From NCBI GenBank assembly GCA_034428455.1, contig DAOUHZ010000167.1:1-27268 (forward strand): a stretch of 27,268 bases of DNA, given 5' to 3'. Positions 7,270 to 14,652 of the stretch are shown here, piece after piece. Numbering within the stretch: the first letter of the stretch is position 1; every line of letters starts with the position of its first letter. The notes beneath the pieces are model-generated. The model had not been told where the DNA came from. It did not search any database and worked only from the letters and a program-made list of their open reading frames with translations. Origin of the DNA: Bin87 sp034428455 (lineage in GTDB: Bacteria > Chloroflexota > Dehalococcoidia > Lucifugimonadales > UBA3495). The position numbers and the translations under genes are program-made.

Positions 7270-8961
7270 GTGGCCACCAGCATCGATACCCGCCTCCCCA
7301 TCGGCGACATCCTCGACCAGCAGACCCACCGCTACGCCGACCGCGAGGCTCTCGTCCACACCGCCACTGGCGACCGGTTCACCTATCGTGAGTTCCACGC
7401 CGAGGTTGAGCGCGTCGCCCGCGGCCTGATGGCTATCGGCATCGAAAAGGGCCAGCACGTCGGCATCTGGGCCACCAACTACACCGAGTGGGTGCTCACC
7501 CAGTTCGCCACCGCCAAGATCGGCGCCGTCCTGGTCAACGTCAATCCCGCCTACCGCACCCACGAGCTGGCCTACCTGCTGGAACAATCCCAGCTCACCG
7601 CGCTCGTACTGATCGGCCGCTTCCGCACCTCCGACTACGTGGCCATGGTCAACGAGCTCATCCCCGAGTTGCTCGAAACGACCCCCGGGCAGTTGAACTC
7701 AGCGACATTCCCGTACCTCCGTGACCTCGTCTTCATCCCGCCCCACGACGAGACCGACGCCCCGACGCCCGAAGGCATGTGGCGCTGGAGCGACCTGCTG
7801 ACCCAATCCGAGCAGGTGAGTCCCGCCGACCTCCACGCCCGCCAGGTCCAGTGCGGCCCCGATGACCCCATCAACATCCAATACACCTCCGGCACCACCG
7901 GCAACCCCAAGGGCGCGACCCTCACCCACCACAACATCGTCTCCAACGCCCTCCACGTCGGCGACTGCATGGAGATGGACGAGCGCGACCGCCTCTGCAT
8001 CCCCGTGCCCTTTTACCACTGCTTTGGCTGCGTCATGGGCACCCTGAACTGCGTCGTCCACGGTTCCACCATGGTCATCCCCGCCGAGCACTTCGACCCG
8101 CTCCAGACCCTCACGGCCATATCCGACGAGCGCTGCACCGCCGTCCACGGCGTCCCGACGATGTTCATCGCCCAGCTCAGCCACCCCGATTTCGCCCAGT
8201 TCGATCTCGGTTCCCTGCGCACCGGCATCATGGCCGGCTCACCCTGTCCCATCGAGGTCATGCGCGAGGTCATCGACCGCATGGGCGCCCAGCGCATCAC
8301 CATCGCCTACGGCCTCACCGAGGCTTCGCCGGTCATCACCCAGACCCTCGCCGACGACAGCATCGAGCGCCGCGTCTCCACCGTGGGCAAGGTCCTTCCC
8401 CAAGTCGAGGTCCGCCTGGTCGACCCCGAAACCGACCTTGAAGTCAGCCACGGCCAGCAGGGCGAGCTCCAGACCCGCAGCAGCATGGTGATGCAGGGCT
8501 ACTACAACATGCCCGACGCCACCGCCGACGCCATCGACGCCGACGGCTGGCTCCACACCGGCGACCTGGCCACCGTCGACGCGGACGGCTACTACAAGAT
8601 CACCGGCCGCCTCAAGGACATGATCATCCGCGGCGGCGAGAACATTTACCCCCGCGAGATCGAGGAGTTCCTGTACACCCACCCCCAGATCGACGACGTG
8701 CAGGTCATCGGCGTCCCCGACCAGCGCTTCGGCGAGGAGGTCATGGCCTGGGTCCGCCTCAAGCCCGACGCCGACGCCACCGAGGACTCAATCCGCGACT
8801 TCTGCCGCGGCCGCATCGCCCACTACAAGGTCCCCCGCTACGTCAAGCTAACCGACGAGTTCCCCATGACCGTCACCGGCAAAGTCCAAAAATTCATCAT
8901 GCGCGAACAGTCGATAGAGGAGCTGGGCCTGCAAGCGGCGGCCGGCGTGCAAACCGCATAA
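7270..8961 (+). CDS. Fatty acyl-CoA ligase (AMP-binding, FadD-like)
   Basis: A 563-residue ANL-superfamily enzyme that activates a carboxylic acid with ATP to an acyl-adenylate and then an acyl-CoA; a medium- or long-chain fatty acid is likely, but specificity cannot be read. Motifs: phosphate loop YTSGTTGNPKG at 205-215, YGLTEAS at 347-353, WLHTGD at 427-432, GRLKDMIIRGGENIYP at 446-461 (hinge and A8), and catalytic Lys538 in VTGKVQ near the C terminus. Length is typical. The GTG at 7270 is chosen because a perfect AGGAGG lies seven bases upstream (7257-7262). It stands alone between a terminator and a repeat-bearing gap. With malate synthase nearby it fits fatty-acid use, though the two are separate units. 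Confidence 0.95.
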   Translation: MATSIDTRLPIGDILDQQTHRYADREALVHTATGDRFTYREFHAEVERVARGLMAIGIEKGQHVGIWATNYTEWVLTQFATAKIGAVLVNVNPAYRTHELAYLLEQSQLTALVLIGRFRTSDYVAMVNELIPELLETTPGQLNSATFPYLRDLVFIPPHDETDAPTPEGMWRWSDLLTQSEQVSPADLHARQVQCGPDDPINIQYTSGTTGNPKGATLTHHNIVSNALHVGDCMEMDERDRLCIPVPFYHCFGCVMGTLNCVVHGSTMVIPAEHFDPLQTLTAISDERCTAVHGVPTMFIAQLSHPDFAQFDLGSLRTGIMAGSPCPIEVMREVIDRMGAQRITIAYGLTEASPVITQTLADDSIERRVSTVGKVLPQVEVRLVDPETDLEVSHGQQGELQTRSSMVMQGYYNMPDATADAIDADGWLHTGDLATVDADGYYKITGRLKDMIIRGGENIYPREIEEFLYTHPQIDDVQVIGVPDQRFGEEVMAWVRLKPDADATEDSIRDFCRGRIAHYKVPRYVKLTDEFPMTVTGKVQKFIMREQSIEELGLQAAAGVQTA

Positions 8962-8984
8962 ACTCGCCTCTGATCCGCATCCCC

Positions 8985-9014
8985 TGTCATTGCGAGCGCA
9001 GCGCGGCAATCTCG
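8985..9014 (+). repeat. REP-like dispersed repeat, single arm
   Basis: A 30-base sequence beginning TGTCATTGCGAGCG and ending GGCAATCTCG, just after the acyl-CoA ligase gene. Nearly identical copies lie at 15874-15903 (with an inverted partner) and 24561-24590. Confidence 0.8.
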
Positions 9015-9055
9015 CCGGCGCGGTGCCCGTCCAAGCTGCGGTTTGAAGGAACATC

Positions 9056-9226
9056 ATGCCAACTAACCAGGAATTGCTCGAGAGAATCACCGCCAGTCCG
9101 GATGTGTTTGGTGGCAAGCCGATTATCCGAGATATGCGGACTTTCAGTCGCATCAGTCATCTCCCCTTTGACGGCAAGTCAGCCGCCAATCCCCACTGTC
9201 TAGCATACCTCCATCACTCGCTATAA
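9056..9226 (+). pseudogene. DUF433 antitoxin-like remnant
   Basis: A 56-codon ORF whose first ~25 residues (QELLERITASPDVFGGKPII and R) match the conserved start of DUF433 proteins, small HTH proteins often paired with a PIN-like toxin. The expected continuation (G-T-R-I-P-V type and the helix-turn-helix) is missing; the frame instead reads RDMRTFSRISHLPFDG and stops at 9226. It keeps an AAGGA ribosome site five bases before the ATG. It looks like a truncated or recombined gene with no toxin partner beside it. A functional short protein cannot be excluded. Confidence 0.6.
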
Positions 9227-9276
9227 CCCCGACATCCCCCGTTTCGCCATACTGCTATGCAAAGTCGGCCATGTAC

Positions 9277-9306
9277 TTGACCCATGCATAGTCGTGTTGG
9301 TATGCT
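9277..9306 (+). promoter_or_regulatory. Putative sigma-70 promoter for the P63C gene
   Basis: TTGACC (9277-9282) and TATGCT (9301-9306) are 18 bases apart, placing a start near 9313 and a leader of about 27 bases before the ATG at 9340. Confidence 0.45.
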
Positions 9307-9339
9307 TTTCCAAATCTGGTGCACGGAAGGAGGGCAGTG

Positions 9340-10395
9340 ATGGTCGACGACATCAGCAACCATGCTCGAGAACTTTCTCGTAGAGGCGCGTCTAAGGGTG
9401 GCCGCGCTCGGGCGGCTAACATGAGCAAGGAGGAACTTAGCGCCGCCAATCGACAAGCTGCCTTAGCGCGATGGAATAAAGCAGACGAAAAGGAGATGCG
9501 ATGGGCCGTCGCACAAGGGGAACTTGCATTTCAGGACCATATCATTTCCTGCGCTGTCTTAGACAATGGGGCACGAGTGCTAACCCAGCAAGGTGTCCTT
9601 TTGGCTTTGGGACGCGCCAGAGCTGCCAAAGGTGGCGAAGGTGCATCAACTGGGGAGCTGCCTGCTATTCTCCGTCCTCGCAACCTCGCGCCGTTCATCG
9701 ACGAATCTCTCAGGTCAATGAGTCAGTCGATCATTTTCAAGCCGTTGGTGGCGGGACACAGCCAAGGCATTGCCTACGGCCTGCCCGCGGAGACCTTGCC
9801 ACTAGTCTGTAGGGTTTACGTCGATGCGGAAGATGCAGGGGCGCTTGCTCCCAGCCAACGTCACGTTGCCCAAGCTGCACGCCGACTGATCGTTGCTTTA
9901 GAGAACGTAGCGATGATTGCTTTGGTCGACGAGGCGACTGGATTCCAAGCACTTCGTCCGCATAACGAACTGCAACGTATTCTTGAAGCCTACGTGTTGC
10001 CAGAGCATCGACCTTGGGTAAAGACAGTTCCCGTCGAGTTCACGAAGGAGCTGTATCGTCTCTGGGGGTGGGACCTTTCTGAGACCATGCAAGGCCCGCG
10101 CTATGCTGGCAAGTTAATCCGCAAATACATATACCAACAACTACCTGAGGGCGTCCTCACGGCTCTCGATGAATCCAATCCTCAGGATTCGCACTGGCAG
10201 CGTAAAAGGAAACATCATCAATTCCTGACAAAGGAAATGGGGTTGGAACATTTCAAAACGCAAATTGCGGGCGTTATGGCTCTCATGCGAGCTTCTACCG
10301 ATAAGACCGAGTTTGAACGCTTGTTTCAGAGAGCTTACACGGCTGCCCCAATCCAAGGTGAATTCCAATTCGAACTGGAAGAACCCGAACGGTAA
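9340..10395 (+). CDS. P63C domain-containing protein
   Basis: A 351-residue protein with the P63C domain, known from phage-borne and bacterial accessory proteins of unclear function. The N-terminal ~50 residues are basic and Ala-rich (KGGRARAAN, ANRQAALARWNK). The middle carries the family segments PFIDESL (118-124), LPLVCRVYVDAEDAGALAPSQ (153-173) and ALVDEATGFQ (194-203). The P63C core runs from about 212 to 310 with LEAYVLPEHRPWVKTVPVEF, LYRLWGW and RKHHQFLT. The ATG at 9340 is preferred over an in-frame GTG at 9319 because AGGAGG (9328-9333) lies six bases upstream. Codon choice is much less C/G-ending than in flanking genes, which suggests recent transfer, perhaps from a phage or plasmid. 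Product function is unknown. Confidence 0.88.
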   Translation: MVDDISNHARELSRRGASKGGRARAANMSKEELSAANRQAALARWNKADEKEMRWAVAQGELAFQDHIISCAVLDNGARVLTQQGVLLALGRARAAKGGEGASTGELPAILRPRNLAPFIDESLRSMSQSIIFKPLVAGHSQGIAYGLPAETLPLVCRVYVDAEDAGALAPSQRHVAQAARRLIVALENVAMIALVDEATGFQALRPHNELQRILEAYVLPEHRPWVKTVPVEFTKELYRLWGWDLSETMQGPRYAGKLIRKYIYQQLPEGVLTALDESNPQDSHWQRKRKHHQFLTKEMGLEHFKTQIAGVMALMRASTDKTEFERLFQRAYTAAPIQGEFQFELEEPER

Positions 10396-10475
10396 TCTGG
10401 TTTGTGCCCTCAAGTCGACATGTGAAAGGACGCCTCTCCCACAACAGGCTTATGTGGTCATGACGCAGATGGTCC

Positions 10476-11018
10476 TCACACCTCGCCAAGCGATGCCACC
10501 AGCGCCTCCGCTTCCGCCGGACCCCGCAGTTCGATCACCCGCAGGTGCGGGAACTCCCCTCCGTCCAACACGCGCCGGTATTCTCGCCGCAGCGGTCCGT
10601 GAGACGAAATCACCCACCGGATGATGGAATCCCGGCTGAGGAAGGACATCCTGAAGCTCTCCCGATTGCCTGAGAACAGCACTTCCCGGGTTATCGCTCG
10701 CCTGATGGTACGGCTCAGGCAACGCCACAGCACCACCCGGAAGGGGTAGTTCAGCCAGACGACGGTCGTCGCCCTTCCCCAGACTATATCCCGCACCGCG
10801 CTGTAGTTGCCGTCCATCACCCACTGTTCCGCCGCCGCCGCCTCGCCGACCATCCGCCGGACCTCATCCATGGGTCGGAGTTGCCAGCCGGGCATCCAGC
10901 GGATCCCATCCAACTCAACGTGGGGCGCTCCCAGCGCCCGCGCCAACTGCCGCCCCAGCGTCGTCTTGCCGGAGCAACTTGTCCCGACCACTACCACGCG
11001 CTCCATCGCCTGGCTCAT
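10476..11018 (-). CDS. Small P-loop kinase, adenylate kinase/topology-modulation (FlaR)-like
   Basis: A 180-residue protein with Walker A GTSCSGKT at 12-19, then LGRQLARALGAPHVELDGIRW, the layout of small nucleoside/shikimate-kinase-like proteins often annotated as topology modulation or AAA-family ATPases. Further marks are WVMDGNYSAVRD (66-77), TVVWLNYPFRVVLWRCLSRT (85-104) and an Arg-rich lid (RTIRRAITRE). The substrate is unknown. The frame extends upstream to an ATG at 11090, but the ATG at 11018 is preferred: it starts just before the first beta strand and has AGAGG upstream, while the longer start lacks a ribosome site. It is convergent with the P63C gene and divergent from the alcohol dehydrogenase gene. 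Confidence 0.8.
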   Translation of the reverse strand: MSQAMERVVVVGTSCSGKTTLGRQLARALGAPHVELDGIRWMPGWQLRPMDEVRRMVGEAAAAEQWVMDGNYSAVRDIVWGRATTVVWLNYPFRVVLWRCLSRTIRRAITREVLFSGNRESFRMSFLSRDSIIRWVISSHGPLRREYRRVLDGGEFPHLRVIELRGPAEAEALVASLGEV

Positions 11019-11338
11019 GTCCCCTCTGACATTGCTACGCCACTGTCCTGTCGCATCGCGGTCCCATGCTATAGAGTACCGACTCTCCATCGGAATCTAA
11101 CACCCACAAGGTCCTTGATGCGTCCTTTGCCGCTTCTGACCTGCATTCGACCTATCCTGTGTATCCCTTACATCCTGTGCATCCTGGTAAATTCCGCTCG
11201 GACAACCAGCGCCCGCCGCCCGTAGGCTCTCCCGCCCTAGCCGTATCCCGCCCCGTAATCTACAATGGTCGAACTATCCGTACCCGGCGCATCGCGAACC
11301 GCGACCACCCGCGCCGTCACTTCCAGGAGGGACTCGTT
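11019..11338. other. Divergent intergenic region
   Basis: This 320-base gap lies between the kinase and alcohol dehydrogenase genes. It holds no convincing gene. Positions about 11153-11190 contain short imperfect repeats of an ATCCTGTG-ATCC type, similar in style to the inverted repeat near the Sir2 gene. The promoter-like TACAAT for the dehydrogenase is at 11261-11266. Confidence 0.5.
11261..11266 (+). promoter_or_regulatory. Putative -10 element for the alcohol dehydrogenase gene
   Basis: TACAAT followed by GGTC, about 73 bases before the TTG start at 11339. No clear -35 is seen. It resembles the element before the acyl-CoA ligase gene. Confidence 0.35.
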
Positions 11339-12439
11339 TTGAAGGTTAAAGCTGCCGTATTGTGGGAAGTTGGTCAGCCTCTCGATATCTGCGAGGTCGA
11401 CCTTGACGAGCCGAAGGCCGGCGAGGTACTGGTGAAGGTCGGTTCCGCCGGCATCTGCCGCAGCGACCGCCACTTCATGCACGGCGACGCCCCCATCGCC
11501 ATCCCCGTCGTCCTCGGACACGAGGGCGCCGGCACCGTCGTCCAGACCGGCCCGGGCGTTACCCTCGCCTCCGAGGGCGACCAGGTTATCCTCTCCTTCG
11601 TCCCCGCCTGCGGACGCTGCCGCTCCTGCCTTGAGGGCCACAGCAACCTCTGCGACCTGCACGCGGCCACCGGCGCCAACCTGTTGGACGGCACGACCCG
11701 CCTCCATGCCGGCGACCAGGACATCCACCACATGGGCAAGGTTGCCTGCTTCGCCGAGTACGCCGTGCTGCCTGAAACCGGCGTCGTGCCCGTGTCCAGT
11801 CCGGTGCCCATGGACAAGGCCGCCATGATCGGCTGCTCCGTCACCACCGGCGTCGGCGCGGCCCTCTACAGCGCCGAGATCAAGGCCGGCAGCACCGTCG
11901 CCGTCATCGGCTGCGGCGGCGTGGGCCTCAACGTCATCATGGGCGCGGCCCTGGCCAACGCGGCCCAGATCATCGCCGTGGACATCCGCGAAGCCCAGCT
12001 TGAGTTCGCCATGCGCTTCGGCGCCACCCACACCGTCAACGCCGCCGACCAGGATCCCGTCCAGCAGGTTAAGCAACTCACCGGCGGCCGCGGCGCCGAC
12101 TACACCTTCGAGGTCTTCGGCAGCGGCGACACCACCAAGGCCGCCTACGACATGGCCGCCAAGCGCGGCGTCGTCACCGTCGTCGGCATCGCTCCCTGGG
12201 GCCAGGAGGCCGGCATCAACGCCGTCGACCTGGTGCGCAACGAGAAGACCCTGCGCGGCTCCTACTACGGCTCCGCCCGCTCCCGCACCGACATGCCCGT
12301 CATGGTCGACCTCTACCAGTCCGGCAAGCTCAACCTCGACGACCTGGTTGTCCGCCACTACACCCTCGACCAGATCAACGAGGCGTACGACGACCTCGAC
12401 CGCGGCGAAATCGGCCGCGGCGCCATCATGTTCGACTAA
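11339..12439 (+). CDS. Zinc-dependent alcohol dehydrogenase (MDR superfamily)
   Basis: A 366-residue medium-chain dehydrogenase oxidising an alcohol or reducing an aldehyde with NAD(H); substrate not determined. Catalytic zinc ligands are expected at Cys40 (GICRSD), His61/Glu62 (GHEGAG) and Cys166 (IGCSVTTG). The structural zinc loop has Cys91, Cys94, Cys97 and Cys105 (C-x2-C-x2-C-x7-C). The Rossmann motif GCGGVG is at 191-196, followed by VDIR, whose Asp favours NAD over NADP. The features match class III-like zinc ADHs. The start is the TTG at 11339, in the MKVKAAVLWE context, with AGGAGG (11325-11330) eight bases upstream; the open frame before it has no better start. It is followed by a stem-loop and is probably a single-gene unit. 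Confidence 0.93.
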   Translation: MKVKAAVLWEVGQPLDICEVDLDEPKAGEVLVKVGSAGICRSDRHFMHGDAPIAIPVVLGHEGAGTVVQTGPGVTLASEGDQVILSFVPACGRCRSCLEGHSNLCDLHAATGANLLDGTTRLHAGDQDIHHMGKVACFAEYAVLPETGVVPVSSPVPMDKAAMIGCSVTTGVGAALYSAEIKAGSTVAVIGCGGVGLNVIMGAALANAAQIIAVDIREAQLEFAMRFGATHTVNAADQDPVQQVKQLTGGRGADYTFEVFGSGDTTKAAYDMAAKRGVVTVVGIAPWGQEAGINAVDLVRNEKTLRGSYYGSARSRTDMPVMVDLYQSGKLNLDDLVVRHYTLDQINEAYDDLDRGEIGRGAIMFD

Positions 12440-12448
12440 TGTGAGACC

Positions 12449-12474
12449 GCAGGGGCGGATGTTTTCGCCTCTGC
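12449..12474 (+). terminator. Stem-loop after the alcohol dehydrogenase gene
   Basis: A 9-base stem (GCAGGGGCG with CGCCTCTGC, one G-T pair) and an 8-base loop starts ten bases after the stop. There is no T-run after it, so it may be a weak terminator or mRNA-stabilising hairpin. Confidence 0.4.
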
Positions 12475-12495
12475 AAACTCGCTCAGGCACCTTGC

Positions 12496-12873
12496 ATGGC
12501 CACCGAAGCGACATACATCGCAGCATCCGATCACGCCCGCAAAGCGTGGGAGTTGCTGGCCGAATCAGACCGCAAATTCGGTGAGCGCAAACACTTGCCG
12601 GCATCTACAGCGCTTTGGGAATCAACCGTCCAGGCGGTGATGGCAGTTGCCGTTCATCGCGGGTGGACTTGCGACGGCACCCGCCTGTTCTTACGCAAAA
12701 CAGTAGAACGATTGGCAGAGGACGAAGGAGACAACCTGATCTCCCTGAACTACGTCTACGCTGAAGACTTCCGTGATAACGCACAGTTGGATTTCATGGA
12801 GTTCCGCGAGTTGGCCTTCGATGGAGCCAAGGCCCGCAATTTCATCCGCTACCTGCTGACGATGATATATTGA
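12496..12873 (+). CDS. Small helical protein, possibly HEPN/PaREP1-like
   Basis: A 125-residue, mostly helical protein. The pattern of an N-terminal helix with A-x2-L-W-E-S-x2-Q-A-V-M-A-V-A and RGW, then a second helical half ending in FIRYLLTMIY, recalls HEPN-fold PaREP1-type proteins. The catalytic R-x4-6-H motif of active HEPN RNases is not evident, and no partner nucleotidyltransferase lies beside it. The ATG at 12496 is the natural start, though no strong ribosome site precedes it. It lies between the dehydrogenase and a coiled-coil gene, both on the same strand. The call is tentative; hypothetical protein is the safe name. Confidence 0.55.
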   Translation: MATEATYIAASDHARKAWELLAESDRKFGERKHLPASTALWESTVQAVMAVAVHRGWTCDGTRLFLRKTVERLAEDEGDNLISLNYVYAEDFRDNAQLDFMEFRELAFDGAKARNFIRYLLTMIY

Positions 12874-12943
12874 CGTTGGCCGGGCAAACGCAAGAACGCG
12901 CGTAATCATCCTTGCCTTACGTCAATAGAGAAGGTACCGAAAA

Positions 12944-13348
12944 ATGGAAATCACGCTCACTCTCTGGCAGCTTACCGGTATCGTGATCGCCGCAGTGGTG
13001 GGCATCACTACGCTAATCAGTATCATGATCGCCGCAGGCATCAGGATCGGCAATTTCGTTACCCGCGATGACCTCGATAGAACCAGCGACAAGCTGGAAA
13101 AGCAAATTGGCGACGAAGTTGGACGCCTGGAAAAGCAAATTGGCGACGAAGTTGGACGCTTGGAAAAACAAATTGGCGACGAAGTTGGACGCCTGGAAAG
13201 GAAAATCGACGATAGCAACGAGAAGGTGCTGCTCGCCATCCAGAACCTCGGCGCCCGCCTTGAAAACGCGATCCTCGATCACACTCATGATGAGGACGGC
13301 GTAGCAGTGTTCAGAAGGCATCCTCAAATGGTGGATGCCGACGACTAA
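12944..13348 (+). CDS. Membrane-anchored coiled-coil protein, paralogue of 3058-3486
   Basis: A 134-residue protein with one strong hydrophobic segment at about residues 8-32 (LTGIVIAAVVGITTLISIMI), then a coiled coil built from three copies of the 11-residue unit LEKQIGDEVGR, a linker, and a C-terminal tail with HTHDEDG and an acidic end. Architecture and the tail His/Asp-Gly cluster parallel the protein at 3058-3486, so both probably belong to one lineage-specific family. AAGG lies upstream of the ATG at 12944. It ends 18 bases before the selenoprotein candidate, so the two are likely co-transcribed. Function unknown; a membrane-tethered spacer or oligomerisation module is the simplest inference. 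Confidence 0.75.
   Translation: MEITLTLWQLTGIVIAAVVGITTLISIMIAAGIRIGNFVTRDDLDRTSDKLEKQIGDEVGRLEKQIGDEVGRLEKQIGDEVGRLERKIDDSNEKVLLAIQNLGARLENAILDHTHDEDGVAVFRRHPQMVDADD
13094..13192 (+). repeat. Three tandem 33-base coiled-coil repeats
   Basis: Units at 13094-13126, 13127-13159 and 13160-13192, each starting C/TTGGAAAA and nearly identical, with a partial fourth from 13193. Each encodes LEKQIGDEVGR. The near-identity at synonymous sites implies recent expansion. Confidence 0.95.
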
Positions 13349-13366
13349 CCCACAGGGAGATTATCG

Positions 13367-14584
13367 ATGCCCCGCCTGTCCATCCTGTCCGAAGTCCAGC
13401 ACCAGATGCTCCAGTTCTTCCCTTGCATGGAAGCCGACGGCGCCCCCTGGTCGCCGCTATCGAAGCCCCTGTCGCAAAGCAGGGCCGCCATCGTCACCAC
13501 CGCCGGCCTCCACCTGCGCGACGACAAGCCCTTCAACCGCGACCATCCCGGCGGGGAGTCCACCTACCGGGTCATCCCCAGCGACTCCGATGCCGCCGAC
13601 ATCGTCCAGAGCCATTTCAGCATCGGCTTCGACCGCACCGCCATCTACCGCGACATCAACATCACCTTCCCCATGGATCGTGTGCGGGAGTTGGCCGAGC
13701 GCGGCGTCATCGGTTCCGTCGCACCCAACCACTACTCCTTCATGGGCGCCCTCCGCGACTGCACCGTCGTCGCCGAGCAAACCGGACCCGAGGTCGCCCA
13801 ACGCCTCAAAGCCGAAGGCGTCGACCTCGTGCTGCTGACCCCCACTTGACCCCTCTGCACCCACGCCGTGAGCGTGCTTGCCCGGGTCTTCGAGGAAGCC
13901 GGCCTGACCACCGTTGCCATCGCCCTGGTGCGGGAACACGCCGAGCGCGTCCGCCCACCCCGCGCCCTCTGGGTGCCCTTCTACTTCGGCTACACCATGG
14001 GCAAACCCGACGACCCCGATTTCCAGCACCAGGTCCTGGCCGCCGCCCTGGACACGCTGGACGCCGAATCCGGCCCCGTCCTGGCCGATTATCCCGAGGA
14101 CGCCGGCCCCATCGGACTGCCCCAGGCATCCGAGGTGACTGCATCCGCCAACGGCGACGCCGACAAGCCCGTCGACTCCAGGCCACTCGACGCCGCCGGC
14201 GAGATCACTGCCCTGCGCGGCTACTACGAGCGCTGGCAGGAACAGCGCGGCCGCACCGCCGTGGGCGTCACCGGCATCCCCCAGCGCCGATTCCGCGGCA
14301 TCATCCGCTTCCTCGAAGCCTACGCCCAGAGCGACGACGCTGACATGGAAGAGCGCCCCGCCGACGTGTCCGTGCCCCAGTTCGTCCGCTACTGCGCCGA
14401 CGACCTCAAGGCTTTCTGCTACGAGGCCCGCATGGCCCAGCGTCCCAGCGACAGCGAGGCGGACGTCCACACCTGGTTCTGGGGCGAGACCGCCGTCGGC
14501 TCCCTCATCGACAGCATCACCCAGCGCCTCAACGCCACCGGCGACGCCAGGTTGCAGGCAACGGCCTACGGATTGTCGCGCTGA
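13367..14584 (+). CDS. Selenoprotein candidate, glycine/sarcosine/betaine or D-proline reductase B-like family
   Basis: One frame of 405 residues, read through an in-frame TGA at 13847-13849 as selenocysteine 161. The two halves lie in the same frame, and the junction reads VLLTPT-U-PLCTHAVSVLARVFEEAG. A U-x2-C redox motif (U161, C164) at the end of a beta strand and before a helix is typical of the GrdB/PrdB-like selenoprotein B family. The first half has TTAGLHLRDDKPF, the second RPPRALWVPFYFGYTMGKP. The C-terminal ~125 residues (from about 285) form an extra helical part with FVRYCADDLKAFCYEARMAQ and HTWFWGE. GGGAG precedes the ATG at 13367. The alternative, two genes with a GTG start at 13868, lacks a ribosome site and splits the motif. 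The substrate is unknown, and selenocysteine machinery is not in the window. Confidence 0.8.
13851..13886 (+). promoter_or_regulatory. Putative bacterial SECIS hairpin
   Basis: Directly after the TGA at 13847-13849 a hairpin can form: CCC (13851-13853) with GGG (13884-13886), GCA (13857-13859) with TGC (13879-13881), and an upper stem CACGC (13862-13866) with GCGTG (13872-13876) around the 5-base loop CGTGA. The loop begins 17 bases after the TGA and has G as its second base. This fits the known bacterial SECIS rules (small apical loop 16-37 bases away, G in the first two loop positions). Internal loops separate the stems. Predicted by eye. Confidence 0.6.
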
Positions 14585-14652
14585 ACGACGACGGCGAAGT
14601 AGGACCTCCGGAAGAGCAGCCGCCAACGGTATCCCGCCGGCGGCTGCTTCCG

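Noticed and set aside
11237..12604. 455-codon open frame on the minus strand
   Set aside because: Antisense to the alcohol dehydrogenase; Gly/Val/Asp/His-rich low-complexity translation with no recognisable domain.
13094..13192. Regular 33-base repeats that could suggest a CRISPR array
   Set aside because: The units are directly adjacent without spacers and encode an 11-residue coiled-coil repeat.
13868..14584. Separate gene starting at GTG 13868
   Set aside because: No ribosome site, the start falls within the predicted SECIS hairpin, and the frame is the exact continuation of 13367-13846 past one TGA.
13457..14626. 389-codon open frame on the minus strand
   Set aside because: Antisense to the selenoprotein candidate, again Gly/Val/His-rich. 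Its presence could hide the readthrough gene, but it has no motif.
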